From Tridacna crocea (Eukaryota; Mollusca; Bivalvia; Cardiida; Cardiidae): a stretch of 64,000 nucleotides of DNA. A program made the translations under genes and the position numbers. Location of the stretch: NCBI GenBank assembly GCA_943736015.1, contig OX031061.1:17803290-17867289 (forward strand), read 5' to 3'. Below, one piece after another: positions 1 to 11,655 of the stretch; the first letter of the stretch is position 1, and every line of letters begins with the position of its first letter. The notes below the pieces were generated by a model. The model saw only the letters and a program-made list of their open reading frames with translations, ran no database searches and had not been told where the DNA came from.

Positions 1-171
1 TGAGGGCTTTTGAAAACATCATAAGAAAAGGAGAAAATGCTGGTAACCAGCATTTTCTCCTTTTCCTATGACGTTTTTTTTACACATTCATCGAAAAGTT
101 CCAATAAATTTGTTGCCTAGTGATGCTTTGAATATAGACAATTACAAATGTGATCATCTGGTAAAGAGTTT
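1..171. repeat. TTAA-type palindromic-core MITE, left-truncated by the window
   Basis: The hairpin core (AGAAAATGCTGGTAACCAGC and its complement) lies at about 31-62 and is followed by the usual outer half, ending in 'ggtaaagagtt' near 171. The left end is outside the window. This is the first of some 30 full or partial copies; well-bounded copies are about 229 bp and end in TTAA on both sides. Confidence 0.75.
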
Positions 172-887
172 ATGCAATGAGTGTCTAAAAACCTCAACAG
201 GTATGTTCAATTTACACTGAAGATCTACAGAATGGCAATTTTAAGGTTGTTTTAATCTAGACTGTTTCAGCAAAGTTAACAACATAGGTCAAAAGTCAGA
301 CTGCACATTCCACGTAGTTTCTGATATTGATCTGCACTGGATGTAAATCATCTCATATAGTTATGTTATGTGCTGAAAGGATTCAGTGTTAGAGGGCTGG
401 GTGGATGAAACTTTTTCCTGCTAGTAGACAAGGTTATTCTGATCAAAGTATGTCAAAGTGTTGTAGAATGTAGATCAAAGATCAGACTTTCTTTGCACTC
501 TTGATATCTTTCATCTATAAAAGCACTTTATGTTGCCCATTGCATTCTGAAAGTCAAGATAAAAAAAAACATGTATAAATTCATAAACTTGAAAATGAAG
601 AACTTTAAAATGAAGTCCTGAACTGAGCAAGTAATTATACATATTTACTGTTATAAACTGCAATAGAAGCCATTCTATTTGAAAACATTCCTGTAAAATA
701 TGGAAAATTAGTTTTATTTATTATCTAAACCTTTACCACACAATTCCAGCTTTTAATGAACAAAAAAAAGCTTTTAAAAACATAACCAGGATTCTCTCAG
801 ACTGTTTTCTTTCCTTTCATTAAAAATCTTATGTTGTAAACAACACTTTATTTGTTGTAAACCAAATACTTTCAGGTTGGAGAGGCA
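172..887. other. AT-rich intergenic sequence without a supported gene
   Basis: No ORF with recognisable content. Positions about 290-345 hold a decayed copy of a small palindrome whose better copies (4,310-4,370; 16,138-16,198; 20,868-20,930) read 'gtagatcaagatcagactgc' followed by its reverse complement. Confidence 0.6.
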
Positions 888-1282
888 AAAAAGTTGTAGT
901 GTGGTAAACCAGCATTTTCTCCTTTTCCCACAATGTTTCCACGGTGTAGGACCGGAAATGTACAGTGTTTGAGATTGTATGTCACTTGGGAGTCTGTACA
1001 GCGGTGAAATGTCACTTGGTAGTGAAAATTGCTAACACACGGTAAGTCAAGCTGGGGATTTTTCATTTATTTTGATAGCTATTATAAAACCTTCATGTCC
1101 AGTTGTTTGTTTGTTAATCATAGACCGTATCAAGAACACTCATGTGCTCTGAAAAGCTTTCCTGGAGATATGGGGATGCCTTGATCATGTAACCATACTA
1201 AAATACAGATGATTTTACCTAAAAACAACGGGGTACATGTATTTTGTTTGATTAATCATCCTTAAAAGCTTTTTTGCTTATG

Positions 1283-2263
1283 CCTGGCGTCCACTAGGAC
1301 GCGGAGGGGACAAGGAAGCCTCGCGGTAAAAATAAATTCATTTCGGCATACCTTCCTGTGAGAAAATATAGATTCAGTTCAAAAATGTATTTATCCCCGG
1401 TCTTCTTGCTAGCATACTTAGGATTGTCCGCGTAAACAATCCAGAATGGTACCGAATGTTCAGGTGTGAAAGCGGATCGTTTCAGGACAACCAGGAAACG
1501 TTTGGGACAACCAGTTTCAGTGCACGACACTAGGCGGAGACTGTACGGAAATGCAGAGGTTGCATTCATAATAGATAATAAGAGCGCTTGGAGCTGTCGT
1601 TTCATAGACTGACATCGACTAATTAGCAGTGTATCAGAGAAAATAACGTCGCTCTATACAAGCACGAATGAAAAGTATCACAAACTTCAGTCGCCTGTTT
1701 TTTTTTCACCGACGATTTTTTTTTTTTCTTTTTTGTCTCGGCATATTGTGTGCAGGAGAGATTAAAAACACGTACGCCCTGTGTAAAGTCAAACTGCAAG
1801 TGACAAAGCACTGATTTTAATATGTTAATAAGGGAGTAGGTTACCTAGATACGAAACTCATGAGACATTTTCCCCGTGTTCATGGAGCATACCGCAACCT
1901 CTCTGAACGTTCAGGAAAGGTTCCGAGAACCTCCTGTATCGATTCCTCTTAGTGTCCGCAAGCTGTCCGCGTCGCTGAAGCTTTCGGGAATAAACGCGGA
2001 AGACTCGGGATGTCCTGACGATGTCCTGACGAAAACGCGGACAAGATGCCGAAGGTGTAAGGAAATTCATTTCCGCGTCCAAATTTTGCTCTCGATCAAA
2101 ATTTCGACGCGGACAAAATTGCCGATCCGGAAGGCACCGAATCAGGCGGAAGCATCTAGGACAACAATAAGAAGACATCGGGAACATGCGGAAGCTTTGC
2201 CGAATATTAAATTCGTTGTCCGCATGCTATCCGCGTATTGTCTTGGCCCTAGTGGACGCCTGG
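1283..2263. mobile_element. 981-bp non-autonomous element with 17-bp terminal inverted repeats
   Basis: The left end at 1,283-1,299 reads CCTGGCGTCCACTAGGA; the right end at 2,247-2,263 is its inverted match with two differences (CCAGGCGTCCACTAGGG after reversal). The interior is clearly richer in G+C than its surroundings and repeats the words 'gtccgcg' and 'ggacaa' on both strands. ORFs inside (103 aa at 1,294-1,605 minus; 135 aa at 1,876-2,283 plus) match no family I recognise and overlap the termini, so I treat them as incidental. No clear target duplication is seen. Confidence 0.55.
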
Positions 2264-2388
2264 TCTTAACGGAAAATGTATAGACAGTTTCTTTATTCAC
2301 TTTTGTTGGAAAACATGTAAAGAATTGGTAACAAAATCGACTACAATCCTTCTAATCGTTCGTTTAGAATGGCATGTCAACATAGGGA

Positions 2389-2466
2389 ATTTGTACTGTC
2401 ACTTGCTAAGCTGTTGTACAGTCACTTGAGATCTACACTATTTTATACAAGTGACAGTACAAAATT
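2389..2466. repeat. Short hairpin with about 17-bp arms
   Basis: TTTGTACTGTCACTTG near 2,390 is matched by its reverse complement CAAGTGACAGTACAAA at about 2,448-2,463. A third copy of the word, 'tgtacagtcacttg', lies between them. Possibly a minimal foldback element. Confidence 0.5.
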
Positions 2467-3019
2467 CTGTTGGTAGACATGCTGGAATTTTGTCATTTTA
2501 ATCGCTTTTAAGGTCACAACTTGGAACTTGTTGATGAAAAGAGAAAGCAGACACATCGGCAGACCTTTTAATCATAGAAAGAACTCTCTCGTGTGCGCTA
2601 AAGCGAAAATTCTGCTATTTTTTGTAGTCAAAAATCATTTCAATTTTGTTCACATCAAGATGATCAAGACAGTCTTATTGCTATAAGGAGGTTGCATATT
2701 GCACGATCAGGTGCCTGGCATGTTTAATATATATCAAAAGTACAAGTGGATGGAAAGATTTCAATCAAATATAAAAATAAATGAAAAAAATATTAACTTC
2801 ACTAATGGTGGAAACACAGTTTTCTAGAATCAAGTGACATTTCGCCACTGTACAGACTCCCAAGTGACATACAATATCAAACAATGCACACTTCCGGTCC
2901 TACACTGTGGTTTCTATGCTTCCCAAAACAAATTTCAGTATTTGAGCCACATTTATTGTCATCTGCAAATGCTTTCAATTTGGAACAGTCCAAAATTTTG
3001 TCTTTTGGTAAAGAGTTAA

Positions 3020-3822
3020 CTGATGAATTTGATCATCGCATCAATGCAACATGTAGAATCTGATGCATGAATATTGCAGGAATATTTCATAGGTTTTGTG
3101 AATGAAAAAGTGGCATTTAAATTTCTAATTAGCATCAGTATGGAAGCTCTTTTGTGTGCAGTTTTTAAGGTGAATACATGCATTTAAAAGCAAGCCTAGT
3201 TCACATCTTTCCTGCTGAGATAGCTTTTTTGTGTCTTGCAACAAACCAACTTTGAACACATTTTAGCCAAATTTGAAATTAATTGTACTGACCAGTGTTC
3301 CCCTGTAGCGACAATTTTTCTCACAAATTCATGCTAATTATTCTTACATATCATAAATGCTTATTAAGTTACCTGGTGCTTTTTTTTTAAAGATAGTCAA
3401 GAAATGCTTAGATTTTAAACTTTCAATGTTTTTATGATGTATTTTGCTTTTTCCTTTTCCATAGCTTTTGACTTAACTCTTTATCAGATGTTAACATTTT
3501 AGTTGTGCTGAAATTGAACGCATTTACAGAGGACAAAAAATAAGTGGCTTGAATGATGGAATTTTTGTTCGAAAAGTTACAAAAAGTAAATGGGGAAAAA
3601 GATGAACATGTTGGCCAACAGCATTTTACTCCTTTCCCACATTTTTCACTACCTTTTTGTGCACAAACCCTATCATTTGAGTAATAATTGATGTGTTGTC
3701 TGCAATTGCTTTCAATATTTACCTGTCTGAATACATTGACATGTGGTGTAGAGCCAAGTCATATGACACCAAGCACTTTGCACACATGCACTAGCCTTAA
3801 CCCTTTCCCTAATGACAAGTTA
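3020..3822. other. AT-rich sequence with MITE remnants
   Basis: No gene seen. A worn MITE core is recognisable at about 3,580-3,660; otherwise low-complexity AT-rich DNA. Confidence 0.5.
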
Positions 3823-4045
3823 ATCCTTTACCAGACGGCAAAACTGGAGACTCGTCCAAATTGAGAGCATTTGCAGAGGACAAATTAAAAGTAGACTCAA
3901 AAATTGAAGCTTGACTTTAGAAGAGGAGAAAACATTGTGTGAAAAGGAGAAAATGCTGGTTACCAGCATTTTCTCCTTTTACCGCAATGTTTTCAAAAGT
4001 CATCTTTTCCAGGTTCATGAAATTAAGAAACAGTTTGGTAAAAGA
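3823..4045. repeat. TTAA-type palindromic-core MITE
   Basis: Starts 'ttaatcctttaccagacggc', carries the hairpin core at about 3,947-3,980, and decays at the right end. Confidence 0.7.
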
Positions 4046-4719
4046 TTAAAATTGGTTCACATCTCACAATGATTTACAGATACCTGTATGCCTTGTCATC
4101 TTTTTTCCTTTATGCCTTGTTATCTTTTTTACAGCCACATAAATGATAGTGACACATATTTCACTTTGTACAATCCTGCAGTAGCTTGTTCTCTAACTCT
4201 TATCCTGCTATAAACTAAGATAAACTTTTCATTTGAATTGTAAAAAAAAACCACAAATGCTTCTATTTCAAAGTTGTGCTTTGGGGAATAATATCTCCTT
4301 GTTGGACAGTGTAGATCCAAGATCAGACTGCATGTTCTGTGCAGTCTGACATTGATCTACACTGTCTGCGAAAAGTTAGTGAGTCACACTTGGCAGCCTG
4401 AGGGTTAAACACCAATTGAATGGCAGTGTTATTGCTTTACATACATTGCTTCTTTTCTTGATTATTTTCCATTTTTTTATTAAAAAAAAACTTTGTTCTC
4501 TTTCGTCTTTTGTCCACTTTTACAAGTCGGGTTACATTCACTTTGATATTACTGCTACCTTGCAATTGCATAGCATGTTTTACTTTTTTACTTTTTAATT
4601 TTCAGTGTACCATTGAAGCAGTTGAGTTTAGCTCTTTACCTCCACACAACCTTTTTTTTTTCAATCACAGCAGATCAGGAGCTCTATTAACCAACCACTC
4701 TTAGGTTTATTATTGGTCT

Positions 4720-4862
4720 TATTCTAGATTCACAAAGTAACACAACTTCCGATTGGCTAAATGTTTGTCCTAGATAATCAGAAATTGTTACTTTCAAATT
4801 TACACATATTTTTGATAACAAGGCTAGGAATGTTCTTACAAATGGTTGGTGAATACAAACCC
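4720..4862. repeat. Degenerate foldback element ending 'ggttggtgaatac'
   Basis: Shares its right end and the interior word 'gattggctaa' with the better preserved foldback element at 19,379-19,575. The left end is eroded. Confidence 0.45.
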
Positions 4863-4898
4863 ATCTTGAAAACTATGTGGGCAAAAAGAGAAATGTCT

Positions 4899-5125
4899 TT
4901 AATTCTTTACTAAATGACAAATTATAGACTGGTTCAAATTCAAAGCAATTGCAGACAACAAAATACATGTGACTAAAGAATTGAGATTTGTTTTGGGAAG
5001 GGAAGAAAGCATTGTGGGAAAAGGAGAAAATGCTAATTACCAGCATTTTCTCTTTTTCCCACAGTGTTTTCAAAAGGCTTCTTTCAAAGGGGTGTTAAAA
5101 GTCGGGATTGTGTGATAAGGGTTAA
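4899..5125. repeat. TTAA-type palindromic-core MITE
   Basis: TTAA at 4,899 and again in 'gggttaa' at 5,122-5,125; core hairpin at about 5,022-5,055. Confidence 0.75.
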
Positions 5126-5299
5126 ATGTTTATTTGCCATAATGTTTTACCTGATAAAGTATCTTACTTTGTAGCGAATTCAAATTAATTTTCCATATTT
5201 TACAATGATATTTTCAAAGTTGTTGACTGCAAATTTTTGTAGTGACTTAATTCACATGTCTTCATCTTACAATTTTACTGTCCTAAATCTTGTTAACCC

Positions 5300-5715
5300 A
5301 TTATCCAATATTTCTATGATTTGGAGGGAAGAAAGCTTTGGAAACGTTGTGAGATAAGGAAGAAAATGCCACTTTTAAATACACTGTGAGAAAAAGAAGA
5401 AAATGCTGGTAAACAGAATTTTTTCTTCTTTTTCCCACAGTGTTTTCCAGCCTGTCATAGACAAGTTCTGTCTTTTAAGCTATAGGCAGTTTGTCACCTG
5501 CAACAGTTTTACTGTTGACAAGTTGTACTGTAACTCTTTACAAAATGACAAAAAGTGAGACTGGTCCAAACTGAAAGGATTTGCAGACGACAAATTAAAT
5601 GTAACTGAAATAATGATTTCTGTTTTGGATGGGGAAGAAACTGGCATACAGCATTTTCTCCTTTTCGCACAATGTTTTCTAAAGCCTTCTTTCTCAGGGT
5701 CATCAAAACACACTA
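5300..5715. repeat. Two partial TTAA-type MITEs
   Basis: One core at about 5,390-5,445 (diverged) and one copy from about 5,531 to 5,715 with half of its hairpin lost. Sequence from 5,716 to 5,954 shows nothing recognisable. Confidence 0.55.
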
Positions 5716-5954
5716 TAGAGTAGATTAGAGCTACATTTATTTTTTATGACTTCTCCCAATTTACTTTGTTTTTAACACATGAAGTTGAAATTTCGAATGA
5801 TATATTTTACCATACAATGTCTCCTAAAATAATCCTCTCGCAAGACAATGCAGAACCCTAGCCTATTACTTCTGAAACCTAAGTCATACATGAATATGTG
5901 AGCTGTCCCCGTGATCTGACTGAAATAATCTTGAAAGCGGCGTAATACTCCCGT

Positions 5955-6183
5955 TTAACTCTTTACCAAACGACATAATTTTAGACTGGTTCAAATTGGA
6001 AGCATTTGCAAACGACAAAATTAATGTGACTGAAAAGTTGAAATTTTGGTGGAGAAGGATAGAAAACATTGTGGGAAAAGGTGAAAATGCTGGTTACCAG
6101 CATTTTCTCCTTTTCCCACAATGTTTTCTAAATGCTTCTTACTCAGGGTCGTCAAAAGTAGGGATTGTTTGGTAATGGGTTAA
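5955..6183. repeat. Intact 229-bp TTAA-type MITE
   Basis: TTAA at 5,955-5,958 and 6,180-6,183 bounds inverted ends (CTCTTTACCAAACGA against the complement of TTGTTTGGTAATGGG). The centre is a perfect palindrome around GGTTACC. Good reference copy. Confidence 0.8.
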
Positions 6184-6391
6184 TCAACCAATCTTTCAAA
6201 ATAAAGTTAAAAGCTTCAAGTTGATAGAGCAATATCCTGTGATTTATCCAACTGTATAATTATGTCTATTGAATTGGAATTAAAATTGTTTTACTAAAAT
6301 ATGAAATCCATCTGACCTATTTGTCATTGATTTTGAAACCCTTTACAATGCAGCCCCAAATTGAAACAATCTGTCCTTGGTTATCATTGTA

Positions 6392-6640
6392 CAATTCTTT
6401 ACCCCACAGTCCCGAATTCCAACCACTTTGAGAGGGATACTATTTGAAAACATTGTGGGAAAAGAAGAAAATGCTGGTAACCAGCATTCTCTCCTTTCCC
6501 TTCAATGTTTTTATGCCCCCACCATGAAATGGGGGGGGGGGGCTATAGAGTTACCTGTGTCCGTCTGTGTGTGTGTGTGTGAGTTAGTGTATGGGTGTGA
6601 TGGGTGTGTTTGTTAGTGTGTGTGTCCCATTCTTGTCCGG
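6392..6640. repeat. Broken MITE core followed by poly-G and TG microsatellite
   Basis: A MITE core lies at about 6,440-6,510, interrupted on its right by a G run at about 6,532-6,542 and an imperfect TG/TGTG tract to about 6,640, where the tandem array begins. Confidence 0.6.
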
Positions 6641-7835
6641 AGCAAAACTTCTACATTCATCAATGGATTTCTAAATAATTTTGCACAGATGTTCTCCCTA
6701 ACAAGTACTAGTGCCATGTGAAAAAGTTTATTTCGATATGCCCAAGGTCAAGGTCACAGTTGAAGGTCAAATGTTTAAATTGACCTTGTCTGGAGCATAA
6801 CTTCTACATTTATCAATGGATTTCAAGAAAACTTTGCACACTTGTTCTCCTTAACAAGTACTAGTGTCATGCGAAAAGTTTGTTTCGATTTGCCCAAGAT
6901 CAAGGTCACCGTGCATTAGTGTTTGTCCCATTCTTGTCCAGAACACAACTTCTACATGTATTGATGGATTTCAAAAAAAAAAAAACATTGCACAATTGTT
7001 CTGCTTAACAAGTACCAGTGTCATGCAAGAAGTTTGTTTCCATATGGCCAAGGTCAAGGTCACAGTTGAAGGCCAAATGTTTAAATTGACCTTGTCTGGA
7101 GCATAACCTCTACATTTATGAATGGATTTCTAAAAAAAAAAACTTTGCAGACTTGTTCTCCTTTACAAGTACCAGTGTCATGCAAAAAGTTAGTTTCAAT
7201 ATGCCCAAGGTCAAGGTCACAATGCGTTAGTATGTGTGTCCATTTCTTGTCCTGGCCCGCCCGGGTGGCTTAGTGGTGAGCATGTCAGACTCATGATCTG
7301 GTAGTTGTGAGTTCGATACCTGGTTGAGGCAAACTTTCTTTCTTTCTGGCGTATTTTCGCCTCTCACCTCTGCTGAAGCATGTGAGAAAAGTAGTCGGTG
7401 GCTTTTGAAAGAAAGTTGTGTTAGTACTGGTGTGAGAAAGTCAGGAAACACATGTGCATCACCGAACACCATGATATGACCTTAGCTGTTAAAGTGGCGT
7501 TAAACCCAATACAACCACCCAATTTTTTTCCGGAGCATAATTTCTATATTTATCATTTCTAAAATATTTTTGCACAATTGTTCTCTTTAACAAGTACTAG
7601 TGTCATGCGAAAAGTTTGTTTCAATATGCCCAAGGTCAAGGTCACAGTCGAAGGTCAAATGGTTAAATTTACCTTGTCTGGAGCGTAATTTCTACATTTA
7701 TCAATGTATTTCAAAAAAGAGCTTCGAACACTTGTTCTCCTTAACAAGTACTAGTGTCATGCAAAAAGTCTGTTTTCATACACCCAAGGTCAAGGTTGAA
7801 GGTAAAATGTTTAATTTGAGTATTCAACACATTTT
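6641..7835. repeat. Imperfect tandem array, units about 155 bp
   Basis: About six units share 'aaggtcaaggtcac', 'ttctacatttatcaatgg' and 'aacaagtactagtgtcatg'. The array is split by a SINE at 7,253-7,528. ORFs inside (6,864-7,106; 7,600-7,860) read through repeat units and are not genes. The same family appears once more, diverged, at about 46,080-46,330. Confidence 0.75.
7253..7528 (+). mobile_element. tRNA-Met-derived SINE
   Basis: The head is tRNA-like: an A-box-like TGGCTTAGTGG at about 7,266, an anticodon arm CAGA-CTCATGA-TCTG that places CAT in the loop as in elongator tRNA-Met, and a B-box-like GAGTTCGATACC near 7,309. About 200 bp of unrelated body follow, ending 'gcgttaaacccaatacaacc'. 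It sits cleanly inside a tandem-array unit, whose sequence resumes at 'ccggagcataatttct'. A functional tRNA is excluded because the acceptor stem is not closed. Confidence 0.75.
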
Positions 7836-7861
7836 TACATACTGCTTAGCAGAATTGTGAT

Positions 7862-8871
7862 ATGAAGATACAGTTTTGGTTTTTACAAAGACTCATCCAA
7901 AGAACGATGACTTTGCCAGAGAATATTGTGGCTACAATCTACCATTCAACTATAGTCCAGTGTGTAATTTTGGATCCAATTTATTTCTGTCTCATAAAGG
8001 AAGTCCAACAAAGTAATTATTTTTGCTATATTTCTCACTCTCATTCCTCAAGTTAAGATCATCATAATCCTGAGTATAAGTAACCTCAGTTGAAAGATTA
8101 AGGAAAACGCTGAATAAAAAGAAGTTAATGCTCAAAATCAGTATTTTCTTCTTTTTCTACTATATGCAGTGCAAACCATATAATTTATTGTCTGCATATT
8201 GCTTTCAACTTGGACCAGTCCTCAATTTTGTTATCAGGTATGAATAATCTTTTATCTGTTTGGCTATATATATATAACAAACCGCATTAACCTTGTCTAA
8301 GCTGTTATTCAAAACAACAGTTTTCTGTAATACCTACTGATTCTCTCATATGACAGTCTATGACCAATAGAATATAGCGGGGGCTTCCATGTCTCTGACA
8401 CACCTATTTCTAGTCTATCCTTTCAAAAATAAATCTCGGCGTTAAAACACATTACTTTGCCATCTTCCAAAGCTTTTAATTTGAACTACCCGTAATAATT
8501 ATTTGTCGTCTGTTCTTAGAGTTAATTTATCTTCTGCAAATTCTTTCAGTAGGGACTGCTCGCGTAACTTTGTCATCTGGCAAAGAGTTTAGATGATATA
8601 TTGCACAGCTATAAATCTGCAGCTGACATTCTTAATTATCACACACTCGGTCTAGAGTACGAAGTGCATAGGGGTCGAGGTCTCTTGAATTGGATACAAT
8701 CTTTTAACTCATTACCACACAATCCCTACTTCTAACGACCCTAGGAAAGAAGCCTTAAGAAAACATTGCGGGAAAAGGAGAAAGTAAAGTGTCTTAACGG
8801 GCTAATTGTTATAATTGTTATGGTTTTGCCAGAAATAATGAAAAAAAAAAAAACAACAAAAAAAAAAAAAA
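7862..8871. other. AT-rich sequence with a half MITE
   Basis: No gene supported. A MITE left half is present at 8,704-8,787 ('cattaccacacaatcccta' through 'gggaaaaggagaaa') and stops abruptly. Poly-A tracts at 8,838-8,871 abut the next element. Confidence 0.5.
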
Positions 8872-10696
8872 CAAGAGGGCCAAGATGGCCCTGGATCGCT
8901 CACCTGAATTTCTGAGAGAACCATGGCCATTTCTTTTTTTTCAAAATCTGATCAGCCATTTTAGACGAGAAGAATTTTCAAGAATTTCTTCATGTCTGTA
9001 TAGTGTAAATAGCCCACAGTCATCAGAGCCATGTTTCTTGATGGATCAAAATTTCTCGAGCAATTTTTGTTCAGAGAAAAAGAATTTTAAAGACCAAATA
9101 GTGCAAGTAGCCCTCATTCACCAGATCCATGTTTCTAGACAAATCAGCATTTTGCGAACAATTTTTGAAAAGGGTTACTAAAGGAACATTTCTGTGAGAT
9201 TATATCAAAATCTGATCAGCCGTTTCAGAGAAGAATTTTAAAGAATTTCTTCATGGCCATTTAGTGCAAGAAGCCCCCATGAACTAGAGCCATATTGCTT
9301 GATGGATCAAAATTTCGCAAACACTTATTGAAAAGGGTCACCCAAGGAACATTTCTGTGAAATTATTTCGAAATCTGACTGGCAGTTTCTGAGATGAAGA
9401 ATTTTTAAGAATTTCTTCATTTCCCTATTGTGCAAGTAGCCCCCATTCACCAGAGCCATGTTTCTTGACGGATCAAAATTTCGCGAACAAATTTTGGAAA
9501 GGGTCATCAAAGGAACATTTCTGTGAAATTATTTCAAATTCTGACCAACAGTTTCAGAGAAGAAGAATTTTTAAGAATTTATTTCCGTATACATGTAGTT
9601 CAAGTAGCCCCCATTCACCAGAGCCATGTATATTGACGGATCAAAATTTCGCGAACAGTTTTTGAAAAGGGTCACCCAAAGAACATCTCTGTGAAATTAT
9701 TTCAAAATCTGACAGGCGGTTTCAGAGAAGAAGAATTTTTAAGAATTCCTTTATTTCTGTATAGCGCAAGTAGCCCCCGTTCACCAGAGCCACATTTTTG
9801 ACGGATCACAATTTCACGAACGGTTTTTGAAATGGGTCACACAAGGAACATATCTGTGAAATTATTTCAAAATCTGATCAGCGGTTTCAGAGGAGAAGAT
9901 TTTTAAAGAATTCCCTAGAAAATTCCATTTGGTTGCCATGGCAACCAGTGTTTTTGATGGAATCAAATTCTGTGAATAATTTTTAAAAAGGACGTCCCAA
10001 GGAACATTCCAGCCAAGTTTGGTCCAAATTGGCTCAGCAGTTTAGGAGGAGTTGATGTTTAAAGGTGAGTACATGTATTTAGAATTTTCACATCACACCA
10101 AATTTAAAAAAATATATATCATTGAAATTTATATGAAAAAACAATACAAATCATCAATAATTAAGAATCATAAAATTACAAAAAAAATTTTTTTTGATGG
10201 TATTCCCTTAAAAGGCTACGTAGCCTCTTATGGTATTTTTAGATTGTGCGCCAAAAATCAATAAAGCATTGTGGGAAGGTCAAGTGACTGTCACGTGACT
10301 AATAACGCTTAAATTCCATTACAGAACAAACATGTAATAATTATTCTCCGTAATGTCTTCTTCGGACTGATGTTTGAAACTTTGTCTGTGTTTTTCCTGT
10401 ATTTAAATGAGAGAATTGATAATCTAAGAATAGAACGTGTCTCCCCATGGTGTCAACCTGGTCCGTAATAAATCTCCAAATTCTCCTGTTTTCGGATGGT
10501 TTTCGGCTACTGGGGTTTTATGAACGCAAATTAAAAGGCTATCGGAGTATAGAGATGATCTTTTTGCATTTTTGTAAAATTTTCGTCCAAAAATCTGAAG
10601 GGCCACCTTTAAAGAATTGTTCACGACGCACTGACGCATGACGGACACCGGGTGATCCTAAAAACTCCCCTTGAGCACGTTGTGCTCAGGTGAGCT
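8872..10696 (-). mobile_element. AGCTCACC-family hairpin-ended element (1.8 kb)
   Basis: On the minus strand the element begins AGCTCACCTGAGCAC with a self-complementary head (about 10,665-10,696) and ends with the GGCC-type hairpin and CCTCTTG (8,872-8,900). Both flanks are A/T runs. The interior holds a tandem array of about 167-bp units (8,990-9,920; shared phrase 'ttcaccagagccatg') and a unique block at 10,170-10,625. That block recurs inverted at about 19,790-20,345 and in part at 34,895-35,035. No transposase is visible, so it is probably non-autonomous. Confidence 0.7.
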
Positions 10697-10969
10697 AAAA
10701 AACGAAAGGTCAGGGGGGATTACAATGACAGCTAGGGAAATTGCTCATCTGAGCTGAATCTATCCCTTTGTCTCTATAATTTTAAACATAGTTATGTGCT
10801 ACAGGCCCTACATGAGCTTCAAAGTTCATGCAAAAACTGCATATTTACCTGGCGTGAAAAAATAAATTGAGAACAATATTAAAAACTTGGCAAACCTACG
10901 TCAATGTCATGTAATAAACACATTAGGAAATTATAAACACGCCACGACATAATAAAACATGTCCTTAGT

Positions 10970-11202
10970 TTAAACTCTTTACCAAACAATCCCTGGTGTT
11001 TTACGACTCTGAGATAGAAGCCTTTTGACAACATTGTGGGAAAAGAAAAAAATGCTGGTGTAACCAGCATTTTCTCCTTTTCCCACAATTTTTTCTAACC
11101 TGCTTGAAACAAATTTCATTTTTTGAGTTACATTTATTTTTTCGTCTGCAAGTGCTTTGATTTTGGACCAATCTAAAATGTAGTCGTCTGGTAAGGGGTT
11201 AA
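10970..11202. repeat. TTAA-type MITE, first of three abutting copies
   Basis: Bounded by TTAA at 10,970 and 11,199-11,202; carries the palindromic core at about 11,052-11,080. Its right TTAA is also the left TTAA of the next copy. Confidence 0.75.
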
Positions 11203-11428
11203 ACTCTTTACCAGACGACAAAACTTTAGACTAGTCCAAATTGAGAACACTCGCAGACAACTATTTAAACCTGACTCAAATCTGAACTTTGCCTCTGGAA
11301 AGGTAGAAAATCATGGTGAGGAAAGGAGATAGTGCTGGAGACCAACATTTTCTCCTTTACCCACAATGTTTTCAAAGATCTTTTACCTCGAGGTCGTTAA
11401 AGTTCGAAATTGTGTAGAAAAGAGTTAA
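11199..11428. repeat. TTAA-type MITE, second of three abutting copies
   Basis: The ends share TTAA with both neighbours. The core is diverged ('gctggagaccaacattttctcc'). Confidence 0.7.
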
Positions 11429-11655
11429 AATGTTTACCAAACGACAAATTTTTAGACTGGTCCAAACTGAAACCATTTGCAGACGACGAAATAAAAGTGA
11501 CAGGAGATTTGAAATTTGTTTTGGGAAGGGGAGAAAACATTGTGGGAAAAGGAGAAAATGCTAGTTACCGGCATTTTCTCCTTTTCCAACATTGTTTTCA
11601 AAAGGATTCTTTCTCGGGATTGTTGAAGTTCGAATTTGTGTTGAAAAGAGTTTAA
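11425..11655. repeat. TTAA-type MITE, third of three abutting copies
   Basis: Begins at the shared TTAA (11,425-11,428) and ends in TTAA at 11,652-11,655. The hairpin has one mismatch (TTACC against GGCA). Confidence 0.75.

Larger units (their letters stand above)
942..2910. repeat. Inverted repeat pair (arms 942-1018 and 2833-2910)
   Basis: The left arm reads as the reverse complement of the right arm over about 78 bp with few mismatches; both contain 'cagactcccaagtgacata' in opposite orientation. Outside each arm sits MITE sequence (half core at 905-940; outer half at 2,911-3,019). The arms enclose about 1.8 kb that includes the TIR element at 1,283-2,263. This may be an inversion duplicate or two opposed copies of one repeat. 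Confidence 0.6.

Noticed and set aside
1294..2283. 103- and 135-codon ORFs as genes
   Set aside because: They lie in and across the termini of a GC-rich TIR element on opposite strands and match no known family.
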